From Galbitalea sp036491035 (lineage in GTDB: Bacteria; Actinomycetota; Actinomycetes; Actinomycetales; Microbacteriaceae): a DNA stretch of 35,049 nt. Both the position numbers and the translations under genes were made by a program. This document shows, in pieces, positions 22,692-30,673 of this stretch (position 1 is the first letter of the stretch; the number at the start of each line of letters is the position of its first letter). Location: the NCBI GenBank assembly GCA_036491035.1, contig DASXCU010000028.1:1-35049 (forward strand), in the 5' to 3' direction. Below the pieces are notes generated by a model that saw nothing but the letters and a program-made list of their open reading frames with translations, was not told the origin of the DNA and did no database searches.

Positions 22692-23540
22692 GTGACCGAC
22701 TTCGACCCGTACGGCAGCGATGTGCTCGCCGATTTCGGCCGCCGCGCGCCGAAGGCGCAGCCGACCGTCGTCGAGGCCGTGCGTGACCTGGTCGTCGAAG
22801 AAGTAGCGACCGGGTTCGTGGGCGCTGTCGTCGGGTATGAGGGGCGACTGCTGCGGCTCGAGGACCGCCGGGGGAGCGTTCGGCTGTTTCCGGTCGGACC
22901 CGGATTTCTGATCGAGGGCAAGCCGGTCGCGCTGCGGCTACCGAAGGCTCCGGCCACGGCTGGGCAGTTCGGGGCGCTGCGCACCGCATCCGGATCCCTC
23001 GCGGTCGGAGACCAGCGCGCTCGTGTGGCGCGCGGCAGTCGGATCTTCGTGGAGGGACGCCACGACGCCGAACTCGTCGAGAAGGTGTGGGGCACCGATC
23101 TCCGCGTCGAGGGCGTCGTCGTCGAGTATCTCGAGGGTGTCGACAACCTGGCGGAGGTGCTGTCCGACTTCCGGCCGTCCGCGGACCGGCGCGTCGGAGT
23201 ACTCGTCGACCACCTGGTCGCGGGCTCCAAGGAGAGCCGGATCGCGGATGCCGTCAGCGCGGGCGTGGCGGGCCAGTTCGTTCTGGTTGTCGGCCATCCC
23301 TTCGTCGACGTCTGGCAGGCGGTGAAGCCGGCCCGGGTCGGCCTGGCCGAGTGGCCCGATGTTCCCCGTTCCATCGAGTGGAAGCACGGCATCTGCGAGG
23401 CGCTCGGATGGCCGCACGCCGACCAGGCGGACATCGCCGCGGCATGGCGGCGCATCCTCGGTTCGGTGCGAACCTACGCCGATCTCGAGCCCGCCCTGCT
23501 CGGTCGGGTTGAGCAGCTCATCGACTTTGTGACGGACTGA
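22692..23540 (+). CDS. DUF3097-family protein with Toprim-like core
   Basis: The 282-residue product belongs to the actinobacterial DUF3097 family. A short N-terminus (YGSDVLADFGRR) leads to a beta-rich domain (about 35-90) and a Toprim-like segment. In that segment E121 (RIFVEGRHDAELVEKVWG) and D173 (VGVLVDHLVAGSKES) occupy the positions of the metal-binding acids of Toprim enzymes, which also appear in RNase M5 and primase-type nucleases. A nucleic-acid role such as RNA maturation is therefore an inference. GTG at 22692 is used; TAGCCT lies 8 nt upstream. Its last 23 bp overlap the convergent MFS gene, so both mRNAs share a complementary 3' end. Confidence 0.85.
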   Translation: MTDFDPYGSDVLADFGRRAPKAQPTVVEAVRDLVVEEVATGFVGAVVGYEGRLLRLEDRRGSVRLFPVGPGFLIEGKPVALRLPKAPATAGQFGALRTASGSLAVGDQRARVARGSRIFVEGRHDAELVEKVWGTDLRVEGVVVEYLEGVDNLAEVLSDFRPSADRRVGVLVDHLVAGSKESRIADAVSAGVAGQFVLVVGHPFVDVWQAVKPARVGLAEWPDVPRSIEWKHGICEALGWPHADQADIAAAWRRILGSVRTYADLEPALLGRVEQLIDFVTD

Positions 23541-24714
23541 CACGGGCGCTCCGAGCCCCGTCGACCAGCATGTAGAGAAGCCCGAGCAGTACGGCGACGA
23601 CCGCGGCCACCAGCAGCTCCGTCGAGCCGAGTCCGGTCGCCAACCCGACGAGTGCCACGCCCACGGACGAGAACGCGGTCTTCAGGCCCGCCATCGTGAC
23701 AAAGATCTGTGCTCGTGCCGCGGGCGGCGAGAACGCGGCTCGAGCGGCGAGATTGGCCGCGAACTGCAGGGAGGTCGCGGCGCCGGTCGCACCAAACGCG
23801 ACTGCGGCGATGGGTGCGGTCGGAGACAGGGCACACAGCCCGAATCCGGCCGCGACAGCCAGGGTCCACCACCGAATCAGTCGATCGGGATTCCCTCGTA
23901 GCGGCCACACAATGGCCACCGTCGAACCGATCAGGGAGCCGACCCCGTCCACGGTGACCAGGATCGCACCCTGCACGGCAGACCCGTGGTGGTCGAGAGC
24001 GAATGCGATCGCGAGCAAGGAAACGGCGCCGACGGGGAGCGCCGACAGGGCAGTGCCGACCGCGACGCGACGCAGGGTGCCGGTGCGAAGCAGCACACCG
24101 ATGGTCGATCGCACGGTGGGAATTGGCTCTGTTGTTCCGACGACGGAACCGACGCCGGTCGGCAGCGCGAGGGCGACGAGCCCTCCACCGGCCGCGAGCG
24201 CCGCCGCCGCGAACACCGCCTGGGTCGGACCGAACGCCGCAGCCACGATCGCGATGAGCGCCGGTCCGCAGGTGGCGGCGACGCCGTAGGTGAACGCATC
24301 CATGCCCTGGGCCCGGCGCTGGGAGAGTTCGTTATCAGCCACAAGAGCTCCGAGGACACTACTGAGCCCGCCCGTGAGCAGCGGCCCACACAGGCCGGCC
24401 AGCACGGTGAGGGCTGCCGCGGCAAGAAAGGTGTGGTGCTCAAGCAGCAGTGCAGCGCCGGCGATCGACGCCGCGTAGAGCAGAAAGGCTGCTGCGAGGA
24501 GCAGCTGTTTACGCCGGGTGCGATCCAGGATGCGAGCGGCGATCGGACCGGCGAGATGCGGCGCGGTCAGACAGGCGGCCAACAGCCCGGCCGCCGCGGT
24601 GTGGGGAGAGACCCGGTTCGCGAGGAGGACGATTCCGACGATCGCCCCGGCGTCCGCGCCACGCGAAAGGCAGGCGCTCACGAAGTAGGGAACGATGCCG
24701 AGCGTCGGTCTCAT
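23518..24714 (-). CDS. Major facilitator superfamily transporter
   Basis: The 398-residue protein has about 12 hydrophobic helices: ADAGAIVGIVLLANRVSPHTAAAGLLAACL, AARILDRTRRKQLLLAAAFLLYAASIAG and so on. A basic cytoplasmic loop RILDRTRRKQ matches MFS motif A. It is a compact, Ala-rich actinobacterial MFS, and no substrate motif is recognisable. The ATG at 24714 is preceded by GGAG; codons upstream in the same frame overlap the divergent PspC promoter region and add an unlikely leader. Its C-terminus overlaps DUF3097 by 23 bp, convergently. The gene is divergent from PspC, with 115 bp between starts. Confidence 0.88.
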   Translation of the reverse strand: MRPTLGIVPYFVSACLSRGADAGAIVGIVLLANRVSPHTAAAGLLAACLTAPHLAGPIAARILDRTRRKQLLLAAAFLLYAASIAGAALLLEHHTFLAAAALTVLAGLCGPLLTGGLSSVLGALVADNELSQRRAQGMDAFTYGVAATCGPALIAIVAAAFGPTQAVFAAAALAAGGGLVALALPTGVGSVVGTTEPIPTVRSTIGVLLRTGTLRRVAVGTALSALPVGAVSLLAIAFALDHHGSAVQGAILVTVDGVGSLIGSTVAIVWPLRGNPDRLIRWWTLAVAAGFGLCALSPTAPIAAVAFGATGAATSLQFAANLAARAAFSPPAARAQIFVTMAGLKTAFSSVGVALVGLATGLGSTELLVAAVVAVLLGLLYMLVDGARSARVSPSQSR

Positions 24715-24829
24715 GTCTCCAGACTTTCGGACACCGCTGACACTCGGCCACCGCCCGTTCCCAAAATCGGATCGGCACTCGGGGGTTATCCCGATACCGA
24801 CGAGGCTCACGGGCGACGACGCTGGAGTC

Positions 24830-25042
24830 ATGGCTGAACTCAGAAGACCCACCAACGGAAAAGTTATCGCCGGCGTCTGCGCCGCAATCGCCGATCGCTT
24901 CGGTATCGGACGCAACACGGTCCGCGTGATCGCGGTCGTGTCCTGCCTTCTCCCCGGACCGCAGTTCCTGCTCTACCTAATCCTCTGGATCGCGATCCCC
25001 GCCGAGCAGCAGACCATCGTCGGCCGCGCCACCGTCGAGTAG
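24830..25042 (+). CDS. PspC-domain small membrane protein
   Basis: The 70-residue protein is a PspC domain: KVIAGVCAAIADRFGIGRNTVRVIAVVSC is the typical opening (residues 11-39), followed by one membrane helix (about 45-60, FLLYLILWIAIP). In phage-shock systems PspC senses membrane stress. Stand-alone PspC domains of this size are common in actinobacteria and can lack a PspA partner; none is seen here. The GGAGTC before ATG is a good ribosome site. The DUF427 gene starts 21 nt after the stop and has its own possible leaderless promoter. Confidence 0.9.
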   Translation: MAELRRPTNGKVIAGVCAAIADRFGIGRNTVRVIAVVSCLLPGPQFLLYLILWIAIPAEQQTIVGRATVE

Positions 25043-25051
25043 CGCTCGGGT

Positions 25052-25057
25052 TACGGT
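25052..25057 (+). promoter_or_regulatory. Candidate -10 element of a leaderless promoter
   Basis: TACGGT ends 6 nt before the ATG at 25064. No Shine-Dalgarno is present in the 21-nt gap after PspC. Confidence 0.45.
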
Positions 25058-25063
25058 TGCTGG

Positions 25064-25540
25064 ATGCGACCGATCACCCCCGCGCCCGGCCAGGAGTCCG
25101 TCTGGGAATATCCACGACCACCGCGCGTGGAACCGGTCGTCGATCGGATCACGATCGAGCTCGATGGCCGGACGATTGCGGACAGTACCGATGCGGTGCG
25201 CGTGCTGGAGACGAGCCATCCGCCCGCCTACTACCTGCCGCGCGAGGCGTTTGCCGACGGCATACTGCAGCCCGCGGACGGTCAGAGTTTTTGCGAGTTC
25301 AAGGGGCTCGCGAGCTACCTCTCGGTCGGCAACGAGGAGCGGGCGGCCTGGTTCTATCCATCACCAAACACCGGATACGAGTCGCTGGTCGGCAGGGTCG
25401 CGGTCTACCCCGGCCGGATGTCCCGCTGCGCCGTCGGCGACGATGTGGTCACGCCGCAGGATGGTGACTTCTACGGCGGCTGGATCACCCCGAACATCGT
25501 CGGCCCGTTCAAGGGCGCGCCCGGCACCCTCGACTGGTGA
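25064..25540 (+). CDS. DUF427 domain protein
   Basis: The 158-residue protein consists of a DUF427 domain. It shows ESVWEYPRPPRVEPVVDRITIELDG, then SHPPAYYLPREAF, CEFKGLASYLSV and AAWFYPSPNTGYESLVGRVAVYPG. The domain is a compact, mostly beta fold with a conserved acidic and aromatic core and no assigned function that I know of. The protein is cytoplasmic, with no signal. It lies downstream of PspC after 21 nt and converges on corA across a gap of 147 bp. That gap holds no gene and no clear terminator; a GGCTAGCC palindrome lies about 25647-25654. Confidence 0.85.
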   Translation: MRPITPAPGQESVWEYPRPPRVEPVVDRITIELDGRTIADSTDAVRVLETSHPPAYYLPREAFADGILQPADGQSFCEFKGLASYLSVGNEERAAWFYPSPNTGYESLVGRVAVYPGRMSRCAVGDDVVTPQDGDFYGGWITPNIVGPFKGAPGTLDW

Positions 25541-25687
25541 TCCTCCACGTCCACCAAGCAGGAGACGTTCCCCGATTGCTGTGGATATGGGCGAGTTCGG
25601 CTAAAACGGGCGTGCGTGCTGGACCGGTTCCGCCACACTCGCCCGGATTGGCTAGCCGGGTCGGCGCGGGCCAGATCCAGCTGGTGG

Positions 25688-26707
25688 CTAGATCCAGCCG
25701 CGCTTCTTGAAGGAGGCGTACAGGATGACGCCGAGCACCACCATCGCGAGGATCGCGAGGGGGTAGCCGAGCGGCCACTGGAGCTCGGGCATGAACTTGA
25801 AGTTCATGCCGTAGATGGCGGCGATCAGCGTCGGGGCGAAGAGGATAGCGGCCCAGGATGAGATCCGTTTGGTCTGTTCGCCCTGGTTGAGGCTGGCCTC
25901 GGTGAGCGCCTTGACCTCGTCGTTCTGGCGTTGACCCACGAGCGTCGCGTGCACGGTCAGAGCGTTTTGCAGCAGAGCTCGGAAGCCGTCGACGCGCTCC
26001 ACCAGCGTCAGGACGTGGTCCTCGACGTCGCGGAGGTCGCGGTGGAGCTCGAGCGTGCGCTCGTCGTCGCTCCCGATCCGATCCCGCAGCGTCGCGAGGA
26101 TTCCGATCAGCGGCTGGGTCGCCCGCTGGAAGGCGATGACCTCGCGGGAGAGCTCGTAGATGCGCCGCGACACGTTCGCTTCCTCACTGAAAAGCTGGTC
26201 CTCGATCTCGTCGATGTCGTTCTCCAGGCCACTGACGACGGGGGAGTACTCGTCGACCACCTGGTCGAGCACCGCGTACATGACGGCCAGGGGTCCGAGT
26301 GCGAGAAGCTTCGGGTTGCTCTCGAGCCGCTTGCGCACGCGGCCGAGGTCGGGGGATTCGGCGTGACGGATTGTGATCGCGAAGTCGGGTCCGATGAACA
26401 TGTGGACCTCACCGAACTCGACCTCCTCCGAGGCATCCAGGTAGCGGGCCGGCTGCAGCACGATGAACTGGGTTGTGCCGTACCGCTCGAGCTTCGGCCG
26501 CTGGTGCCCGGCGAGCGTGTCCTCGACGGCGAGGTGGTGGAGATCGAACTCCCTGGCGACCGACTCGATCTCCTCAGGGGTTGGCCGGTACATCCCGATC
26601 CACGCCATTCCATGTCGCGCGCGCAGTACCTCGTAGGTCTCTTCGAGGTTGTCCGGGTTTGCGGTTCGCTCGCCGTTGACATACACGGCGTTGTCGATGA
26701 TCGGCAT
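25688..26707 (-). CDS. corA: CorA-family magnesium/cobalt transporter
   Basis: The 339-residue protein is a CorA channel. The N-terminal cytoplasmic domain (1-265) is beta/alpha then helical, with PDNLEETYEV and LHHLAVEDTLAGHQRPKLERYGTTQFIVLQP. Two C-terminal helices follow, the first ending in the selectivity motif YGMNF (about 299-303) and the second being YPLAILAMVVLGVILYASF. It forms pentamers in the inner membrane that conduct Mg2+, and often Co2+ or Ni2+, with closure by cytoplasmic Mg2+. I chose the ATG at 26707 (MPIIDNAVYV, family-like) over an in-frame ATG five codons earlier; neither has a good ribosome site, and CAGACT lies 6 nt upstream. It is divergent from the iron-transporter operon. 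Confidence 0.93.
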   Translation of the reverse strand: MPIIDNAVYVNGERTANPDNLEETYEVLRARHGMAWIGMYRPTPEEIESVAREFDLHHLAVEDTLAGHQRPKLERYGTTQFIVLQPARYLDASEEVEFGEVHMFIGPDFAITIRHAESPDLGRVRKRLESNPKLLALGPLAVMYAVLDQVVDEYSPVVSGLENDIDEIEDQLFSEEANVSRRIYELSREVIAFQRATQPLIGILATLRDRIGSDDERTLELHRDLRDVEDHVLTLVERVDGFRALLQNALTVHATLVGQRQNDEVKALTEASLNQGEQTKRISSWAAILFAPTLIAAIYGMNFKFMPELQWPLGYPLAILAMVVLGVILYASFKKRGWI

Positions 26708-26761
26708 GCGGCAAGTCTGCATTACCGGGTGCCGGACAGGGCCGCATGGCACACTGGAGAC

Positions 26762-27847
26762 GTGAATTCGGCGGTGGCACCCGGGGAACCCAGGGCGAGT
26801 GCCCGCACCATCCGTCGCTGGCGGATGTACCTTGCGGACGAGCGCGCCGAAGCCCGCCTCTACCGGCAGCTCGCCAGCCGCCGGAAGGGCGAGGAGCGGG
26901 ATATCCTCCTCGAACTCGCGGACGCGGAGGGTCGCCACGAGAATCACTGGCTGGAGTTGCTCGGCGATGCCGCGGGCAAGCCTCGGCGCACCGACCTTCG
27001 CACCACCCTGCTGGTGCTGTTCGCTCGCCTCTTCGGTTCCGTCTTCGTGCTTGCCCTTGCCCAGCGCGCGGAGGCGCGGTCGCCCTACGAGGACGACAAG
27101 GATGCGACGAGCGCGATGGCCGCGGACGAGGCCATCCACGAGGAGGTCATCCGTGGGCTCGCCGCTCGCGGTCGCAGTCGGCTGAGCGGCACCTTCCGCG
27201 CGGCCGTGTTCGGCGCCAACGACGGCCTCGTCAGCAATCTCTCGCTGGTGCTCGGCGTGACCGCGGTCGGCGTCTCGCCGGGTGCCGTCCTCGCGACGGG
27301 CGTCGCGGGCCTCCTCGCCGGTGCGCTCTCGATGGGCGCCGGCGAATACGTGTCCGTGCATTCGCAGCGCGAGCTGCTCGACGCATCCACGCCGAGCCCC
27401 GCGGCGGACAAGGCACTGAAGCACCTCGACGTGAACGCGAACGAACTGGCGCTCGTCTACCGCGCTCGCGGAATGAGCAAGAAGGAGGCGGCCCTTCACG
27501 CCGCCGAGGTGATCGGAGCCCCCAGGGGCAGCCTGGCATCGGGCGTCGCGACGGAGAGCCACGAGGCGATCGGGACCGGGTTTGGTGCCGCCGCATCCAG
27601 CTTCGCGTTCTTTGCGAGCGGCGCTGTCATTCCGCTGCTTCCCTACTTCTTCGGCCTGACCGGACTGGTCGCGGCCCTGGTCGCGGCGGGCCTCGTCGGT
27701 CTGGCGCTGCTCGGTACGGGTTCGGTCGTCGGGCTGCTGTCGGGTGGCTCGCCGACGAGGCGCGCGCTCCGCCAGCTCGCGATCGGGTTCGGGGCCGCAG
27801 CGATCACGTACCTCCTCGGACTGCTTTTCCACGCCTCGGGAATCTGA
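26762..27847 (+). CDS. Er-VIT1 (MbfA-like) ferritin-like/VIT iron transporter
   Basis: The 361-residue protein joins a ferritin-like four-helix domain (about 15-135) to a VIT1/CCC1 membrane transporter. The first part has two ExxH pairs, E56-GR-H59 and E123-AI-H126, plus E27 and E30, which can hold a di-iron centre. The second part starts with the family hallmark FGANDGLVSNLSLVLGV (about 150-166) and has five helices, including MGAGEYVSVHSQRELLD. In rhizobia such proteins (MbfA) export iron and confer resistance to iron and peroxide; here iron or manganese efflux or sensing is likely. GTG follows a GGAG site. The next gene starts two nucleotides after the stop, so this heads a three-gene operon. 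Confidence 0.9.
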   Translation: MNSAVAPGEPRASARTIRRWRMYLADERAEARLYRQLASRRKGEERDILLELADAEGRHENHWLELLGDAAGKPRRTDLRTTLLVLFARLFGSVFVLALAQRAEARSPYEDDKDATSAMAADEAIHEEVIRGLAARGRSRLSGTFRAAVFGANDGLVSNLSLVLGVTAVGVSPGAVLATGVAGLLAGALSMGAGEYVSVHSQRELLDASTPSPAADKALKHLDVNANELALVYRARGMSKKEAALHAAEVIGAPRGSLASGVATESHEAIGTGFGAAASSFAFFASGAVIPLLPYFFGLTGLVAALVAAGLVGLALLGTGSVVGLLSGGSPTRRALRQLAIGFGAAAITYLLGLLFHASGI

Positions 27848-27849
27848 CC

Positions 27850-28743
27850 GTGCCTCCCGCGTTCGACCGCCTCCGTCGGAGCACCTTTTGGATGCTCACC
27901 GGAAACGACGAGGGCGTGCCGCCGTGGGTCGTCGACCTGGCGACAGGCGAGGACCAAGGCTACTTCGGTCCGGGCTCCGCGGTCTGGATGGTGCACGGCG
28001 GGTTGCCGGTGCTGGTCGCGGGGATGCGTGCATTGCTCATGCAGACCCTCCATCCCGGCGCGATGGCCGGCGTGCACGACCATTCCCGCTACCGAGAGGA
28101 CCCGCTGGGGCGACTCAACGGGACGGTCCGCTGGGTGCTGGTGACCTCATTCGGTACTCGCGCGCAGGCGGAGCAGGCGTGTGGCTTTGTCGGCAAGCTG
28201 CACGTCAAGGTGCAGGGCAGCTATGAACGCAACGGCGAATCGGTCCGCTACTCGGCGAATGATCCGACGCTCCTGCGCTGGGTACACGTCGCCTTCGCGG
28301 ACTCGTTCCTGCGCTGCGACGAGACCTGGGGCAATCCGATCCCGGGCGGTGCCGACCGCTACGTCGACGAGTGGGCTCGCGCGGGGGAACTCATGGGAGT
28401 GACCTCCCCGCCGCACTCGGAGGCCGAGCTCCGTTCGCAGTTGGACGCGTTCGGCCCCGAGCTGCGCAGCGATCAGCTCGTTCGGGATGCCGTGCGATTC
28501 ATTCGCAAGCCACCGTTCGCGGGGACGACGGCCTTCGGCTATAACGTCATATTCGCCGGGGCGGTCTCGACCATTCCAAGGAAGTACCGACGGATGTTGG
28601 GTGTCCGTCGGCCGTGGTGGCCGGCCATCACCGTCGCCCGGTTCGTTCTCTGGTTTCTCGGGAAGCTGCTGGGGCGCCCGTCCACCAGCGAGATCTACGC
28701 GACGCGTCGAGTCGCGGCTCTCGCGAATGCGGCGCGTGGCTGA
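27850..28743 (+). CDS. DUF2236 (MpaB/Lcp-like) oxygenase-family protein
   Basis: The 297-residue protein belongs to DUF2236, the family of rubber oxygenase Lcp and fungal MpaB. It shows GPGSAVWMVHGGLPVL, then QTLHPGAMAGVHDHSRYREDPLGRLNGTVRW, which gives the conserved His and Asp/Arg set thought to place a haem. WVHVAFADSFL comes later in the sequence, and the C-terminus is hydrophobic (WPAITVARFVLWFLGKLLGRP). Oxidative cleavage of a lipid or terpenoid is therefore a plausible role. The gene starts two nucleotides after the iron-transporter stop, and its end overlaps the flavoprotein by 17 bp, so all three are one transcript. Whether it binds haem here is untested. Confidence 0.88.
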   Translation: MPPAFDRLRRSTFWMLTGNDEGVPPWVVDLATGEDQGYFGPGSAVWMVHGGLPVLVAGMRALLMQTLHPGAMAGVHDHSRYREDPLGRLNGTVRWVLVTSFGTRAQAEQACGFVGKLHVKVQGSYERNGESVRYSANDPTLLRWVHVAFADSFLRCDETWGNPIPGGADRYVDEWARAGELMGVTSPPHSEAELRSQLDAFGPELRSDQLVRDAVRFIRKPPFAGTTAFGYNVIFAGAVSTIPRKYRRMLGVRRPWWPAITVARFVLWFLGKLLGRPSTSEIYATRRVAALANAARG

Positions 28744-30184
28744 CCTCGACGTCGTCGTCGTCGGAGCCGGCCCGAACGGGCTCGCCGCTGCGGTCGTCCT
28801 CGCGCGTGCCGGTCTCCGAGTGCGGCTGTACGAGCGCGAGTCCACGATCGGCGGGGGAGCGCGCACCGCGGAGCTGACCCTTCCGGGGTTCCGGCACGAT
28901 GTCTGCTCTGCTGTGCATCCGATGGCCCTCGCCTCGCCGTTCTTTCGGGCGTTCGGGCTGGCGGATCGGGTCGAGCTGACGGTGCCAGACATCTCTTATG
29001 GGCATCCGCTCGACCGCGGGCGGGCGGCAATCGCGTATCGGGACCTCGCGAGGACCGTCGATGCGCTTGGCCGGGACGGCGCCGCCTACCGCCGCCTCGT
29101 CGGCCCGCTGTCGACTCGCGCGACGGAGCTGGCCGAGATCAGTAGCACCTCCCTTGCCCGGTTTCCCCGCCGTCCGATCGCGCTCGCCTCGGTCGGCCTG
29201 CGGGCGCTGGAACAGGGGGGACCGTTCTGGAACGCGCGCTTCGCCGACGACCTGGCCCCGGCACTCATCACGGGCGCCATCGCTCACGCGAACCGGTCCC
29301 TGCCCGACCTGGGCTCCGCATCCGCCGGACTCGTGCTGGCTGCTCACGGCCACGCGGGTGGGTGGCCGGTGCCAGTCGGCGGGAGCCAGGCGATCGTGGA
29401 TGCGCTGGCCGCGGACTTTCTGGCGCACGGCGGTGAGATCGAGGTGAACACTCCCATCACGTCTCTCGCGGAGCTGCCCGCCGCCAGGGCCGTCCTGCTC
29501 GATGTCACTCCGCGCGCGCTCGTCGCGCTGGCGGGGGAGGCGCTCTCGAACTCGTACGGCCGACGACTGACTCGCTTTCGCTATGGCAATGCGGTCGCCA
29601 AGGTCGACTACGCGCTGGACGGTCCCGTGCCGTGGGCGAACCCCGAGCTGAGCGACGCCGTCACGCTGCACCTGGGGGGCACGAGAGCCGAGATCGCGGC
29701 AGCCGAGCAGGGGACGCGGGATGGCCCGCTGTCGGATGCGCCGTTCGTGCTCGTGTCGCAGCCCTCGGTCGTGGATTCGACGCGTGCACCCGACGGTAAG
29801 CAGGTCCTGTGGGCGTACACGCACGTGCAGGCCGGTTCGCCGGAGGATCGCGAAGCGGCGATCACGAACCAGATCGAGCGGTTCGCGCCCGGATTTCGGG
29901 ACCGGATCCTCGCATCCGTGTCGTCGCCCGCACTGCAGGTGGAGTCACACAATCCCAACTACGTCGGCGGCGACATCGCAGCCGGTGACGTGTCGTTCGC
30001 GCAGCTGCTCGCGCGTCCGACGCTGTCCGACCCGTGGACGTTGCCGCTGAGGGGCGTCTACCTGTGTTCGGCGTCGACCGCTCCCGGCCCGGGAGTGCAC
30101 GGCATGTCGGGCCTCAACGCCGCGAAACGGGCTCTCGCGCGCGAGTTCGGAATCCGCGAATTGCCAGCATTGACGCCGACCTAG
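28727..30184 (+). CDS. Phytoene-desaturase-like FAD-dependent oxidoreductase
   Basis: The 485-residue flavoprotein opens with a Rossmann dinucleotide motif GAGPNG (13-18, in VVVVGAGPNGLAAAVVLA). RLYERESTIGGGARTAELTLPGF follows, and near the C-terminus VYLCSASTAPGPGVHGMSGLNAAKRAL, the second FAD-binding segment of phytoene desaturase and CrtI/CrtO-type amine-oxidase-like enzymes. It should catalyse desaturation or isomerisation of a hydrophobic substrate. No carotenoid genes are adjacent, so the substrate is open. ATG 28727 overlaps the DUF2236 gene by 17 bp; GTG 28736 is an alternative. No strong terminator follows it. Confidence 0.9.
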   Translation: MRRVADLDVVVVGAGPNGLAAAVVLARAGLRVRLYERESTIGGGARTAELTLPGFRHDVCSAVHPMALASPFFRAFGLADRVELTVPDISYGHPLDRGRAAIAYRDLARTVDALGRDGAAYRRLVGPLSTRATELAEISSTSLARFPRRPIALASVGLRALEQGGPFWNARFADDLAPALITGAIAHANRSLPDLGSASAGLVLAAHGHAGGWPVPVGGSQAIVDALAADFLAHGGEIEVNTPITSLAELPAARAVLLDVTPRALVALAGEALSNSYGRRLTRFRYGNAVAKVDYALDGPVPWANPELSDAVTLHLGGTRAEIAAAEQGTRDGPLSDAPFVLVSQPSVVDSTRAPDGKQVLWAYTHVQAGSPEDREAAITNQIERFAPGFRDRILASVSSPALQVESHNPNYVGGDIAAGDVSFAQLLARPTLSDPWTLPLRGVYLCSASTAPGPGVHGMSGLNAAKRALAREFGIRELPALTPT

Positions 30185-30207
30185 AGCGGAGTCGAATGCC
30201 CGGTAAG

Positions 30208-30234
30208 TGCGGGCTGGGTTCGCGCCAACCCGCA
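30208..30234. terminator. Weak possible terminator hairpin
   Basis: TGCGGG (30208-30213) and CCCGCA (30229-30234) pair over 6 bp, competing with an inner GGGTT/AACCC stem. The hairpin lies between convergent genes ending at 30184 and 30268 and lacks a T tract, so it is at best a weak bidirectional terminator. Confidence 0.25.
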
Positions 30235-30267
30235 AATAGAGGGCAGTCGATGCGTTCGAGCGCCGAA

Positions 30268-30612
30268 CTAGGCGGTCTTCGAGGCCTTGGCGACAGCCTC
30301 GGTGGACGCACCCGGAGCGGGCTCGGTCATGAACTGCATTCCCTGCGCGGAGTTGGCCGACAGCGTGAGGAGTTCGAGCCACTCGCGGTTGATCGTCGGT
30401 GCCTTGCTCCCGTAGTACTTGAAGTACAGCGGGATGGCCGAGTCCAGCCAGATGCTGCTGCGACCCTCGCCCGTCGAGGGGTCTTCCTTCCAGGTGAAGA
30501 AGAAGCTCTCCTTGCGTCGAAGCTTCGCGCCGATTACCAGCTGGAGATGGGCCATGTCCCGGTCGTCAAAGACGATCTCGGTACCGGCCTCGCCGTAGAG
30601 GATTTTTCCCAT
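30268..30612 (-). CDS. DUF7882-family protein
   Basis: The 114-residue product matches the actinobacterial DUF7882 pattern that I recall from Microbacteriaceae, sometimes misannotated as DNA ligase. It shows MGKILYGEAGTEIVFDDRD, then AHLQLVIGAKLRRKESFFFTWKED, RSSIWLDSAIPLYFKY and a conserved INREWLELLTLSANSAQGMQF near the end. The function is unknown; there is no signal or membrane segment, and the short length argues against a ligase. ATG 30612 has GGGA 4 nt upstream and is preferred to the TTG three codons earlier. It follows the 74-residue gene on the same strand by 61 bp. Confidence 0.82.
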   Translation of the reverse strand: MGKILYGEAGTEIVFDDRDMAHLQLVIGAKLRRKESFFFTWKEDPSTGEGRSSIWLDSAIPLYFKYYGSKAPTINREWLELLTLSANSAQGMQFMTEPAPGASTEAVAKASKTA

Positions 30613-30673
30613 GATTCCCAATTGATCAGAAGCCAGAACATCTGTGGCGACAGTTTATCGTGAGGGAGAGGGA

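Noticed and set aside
25688..27832. Very long minus-strand open frame extending corA across the divergent iron-transporter gene
   Set aside because: The upstream part is the antisense of the VIT1 gene; the CorA family start is at 26707 and the extension is Arg/Gly/His-rich shadow sequence caused by GC bias.
26746..28743. Plus-strand frame joining sequence out of frame with VIT1 to DUF2236
   Set aside because: The first 370 residues are an out-of-frame reading of VIT1; the DUF2236 protein starts at GTG 27850.
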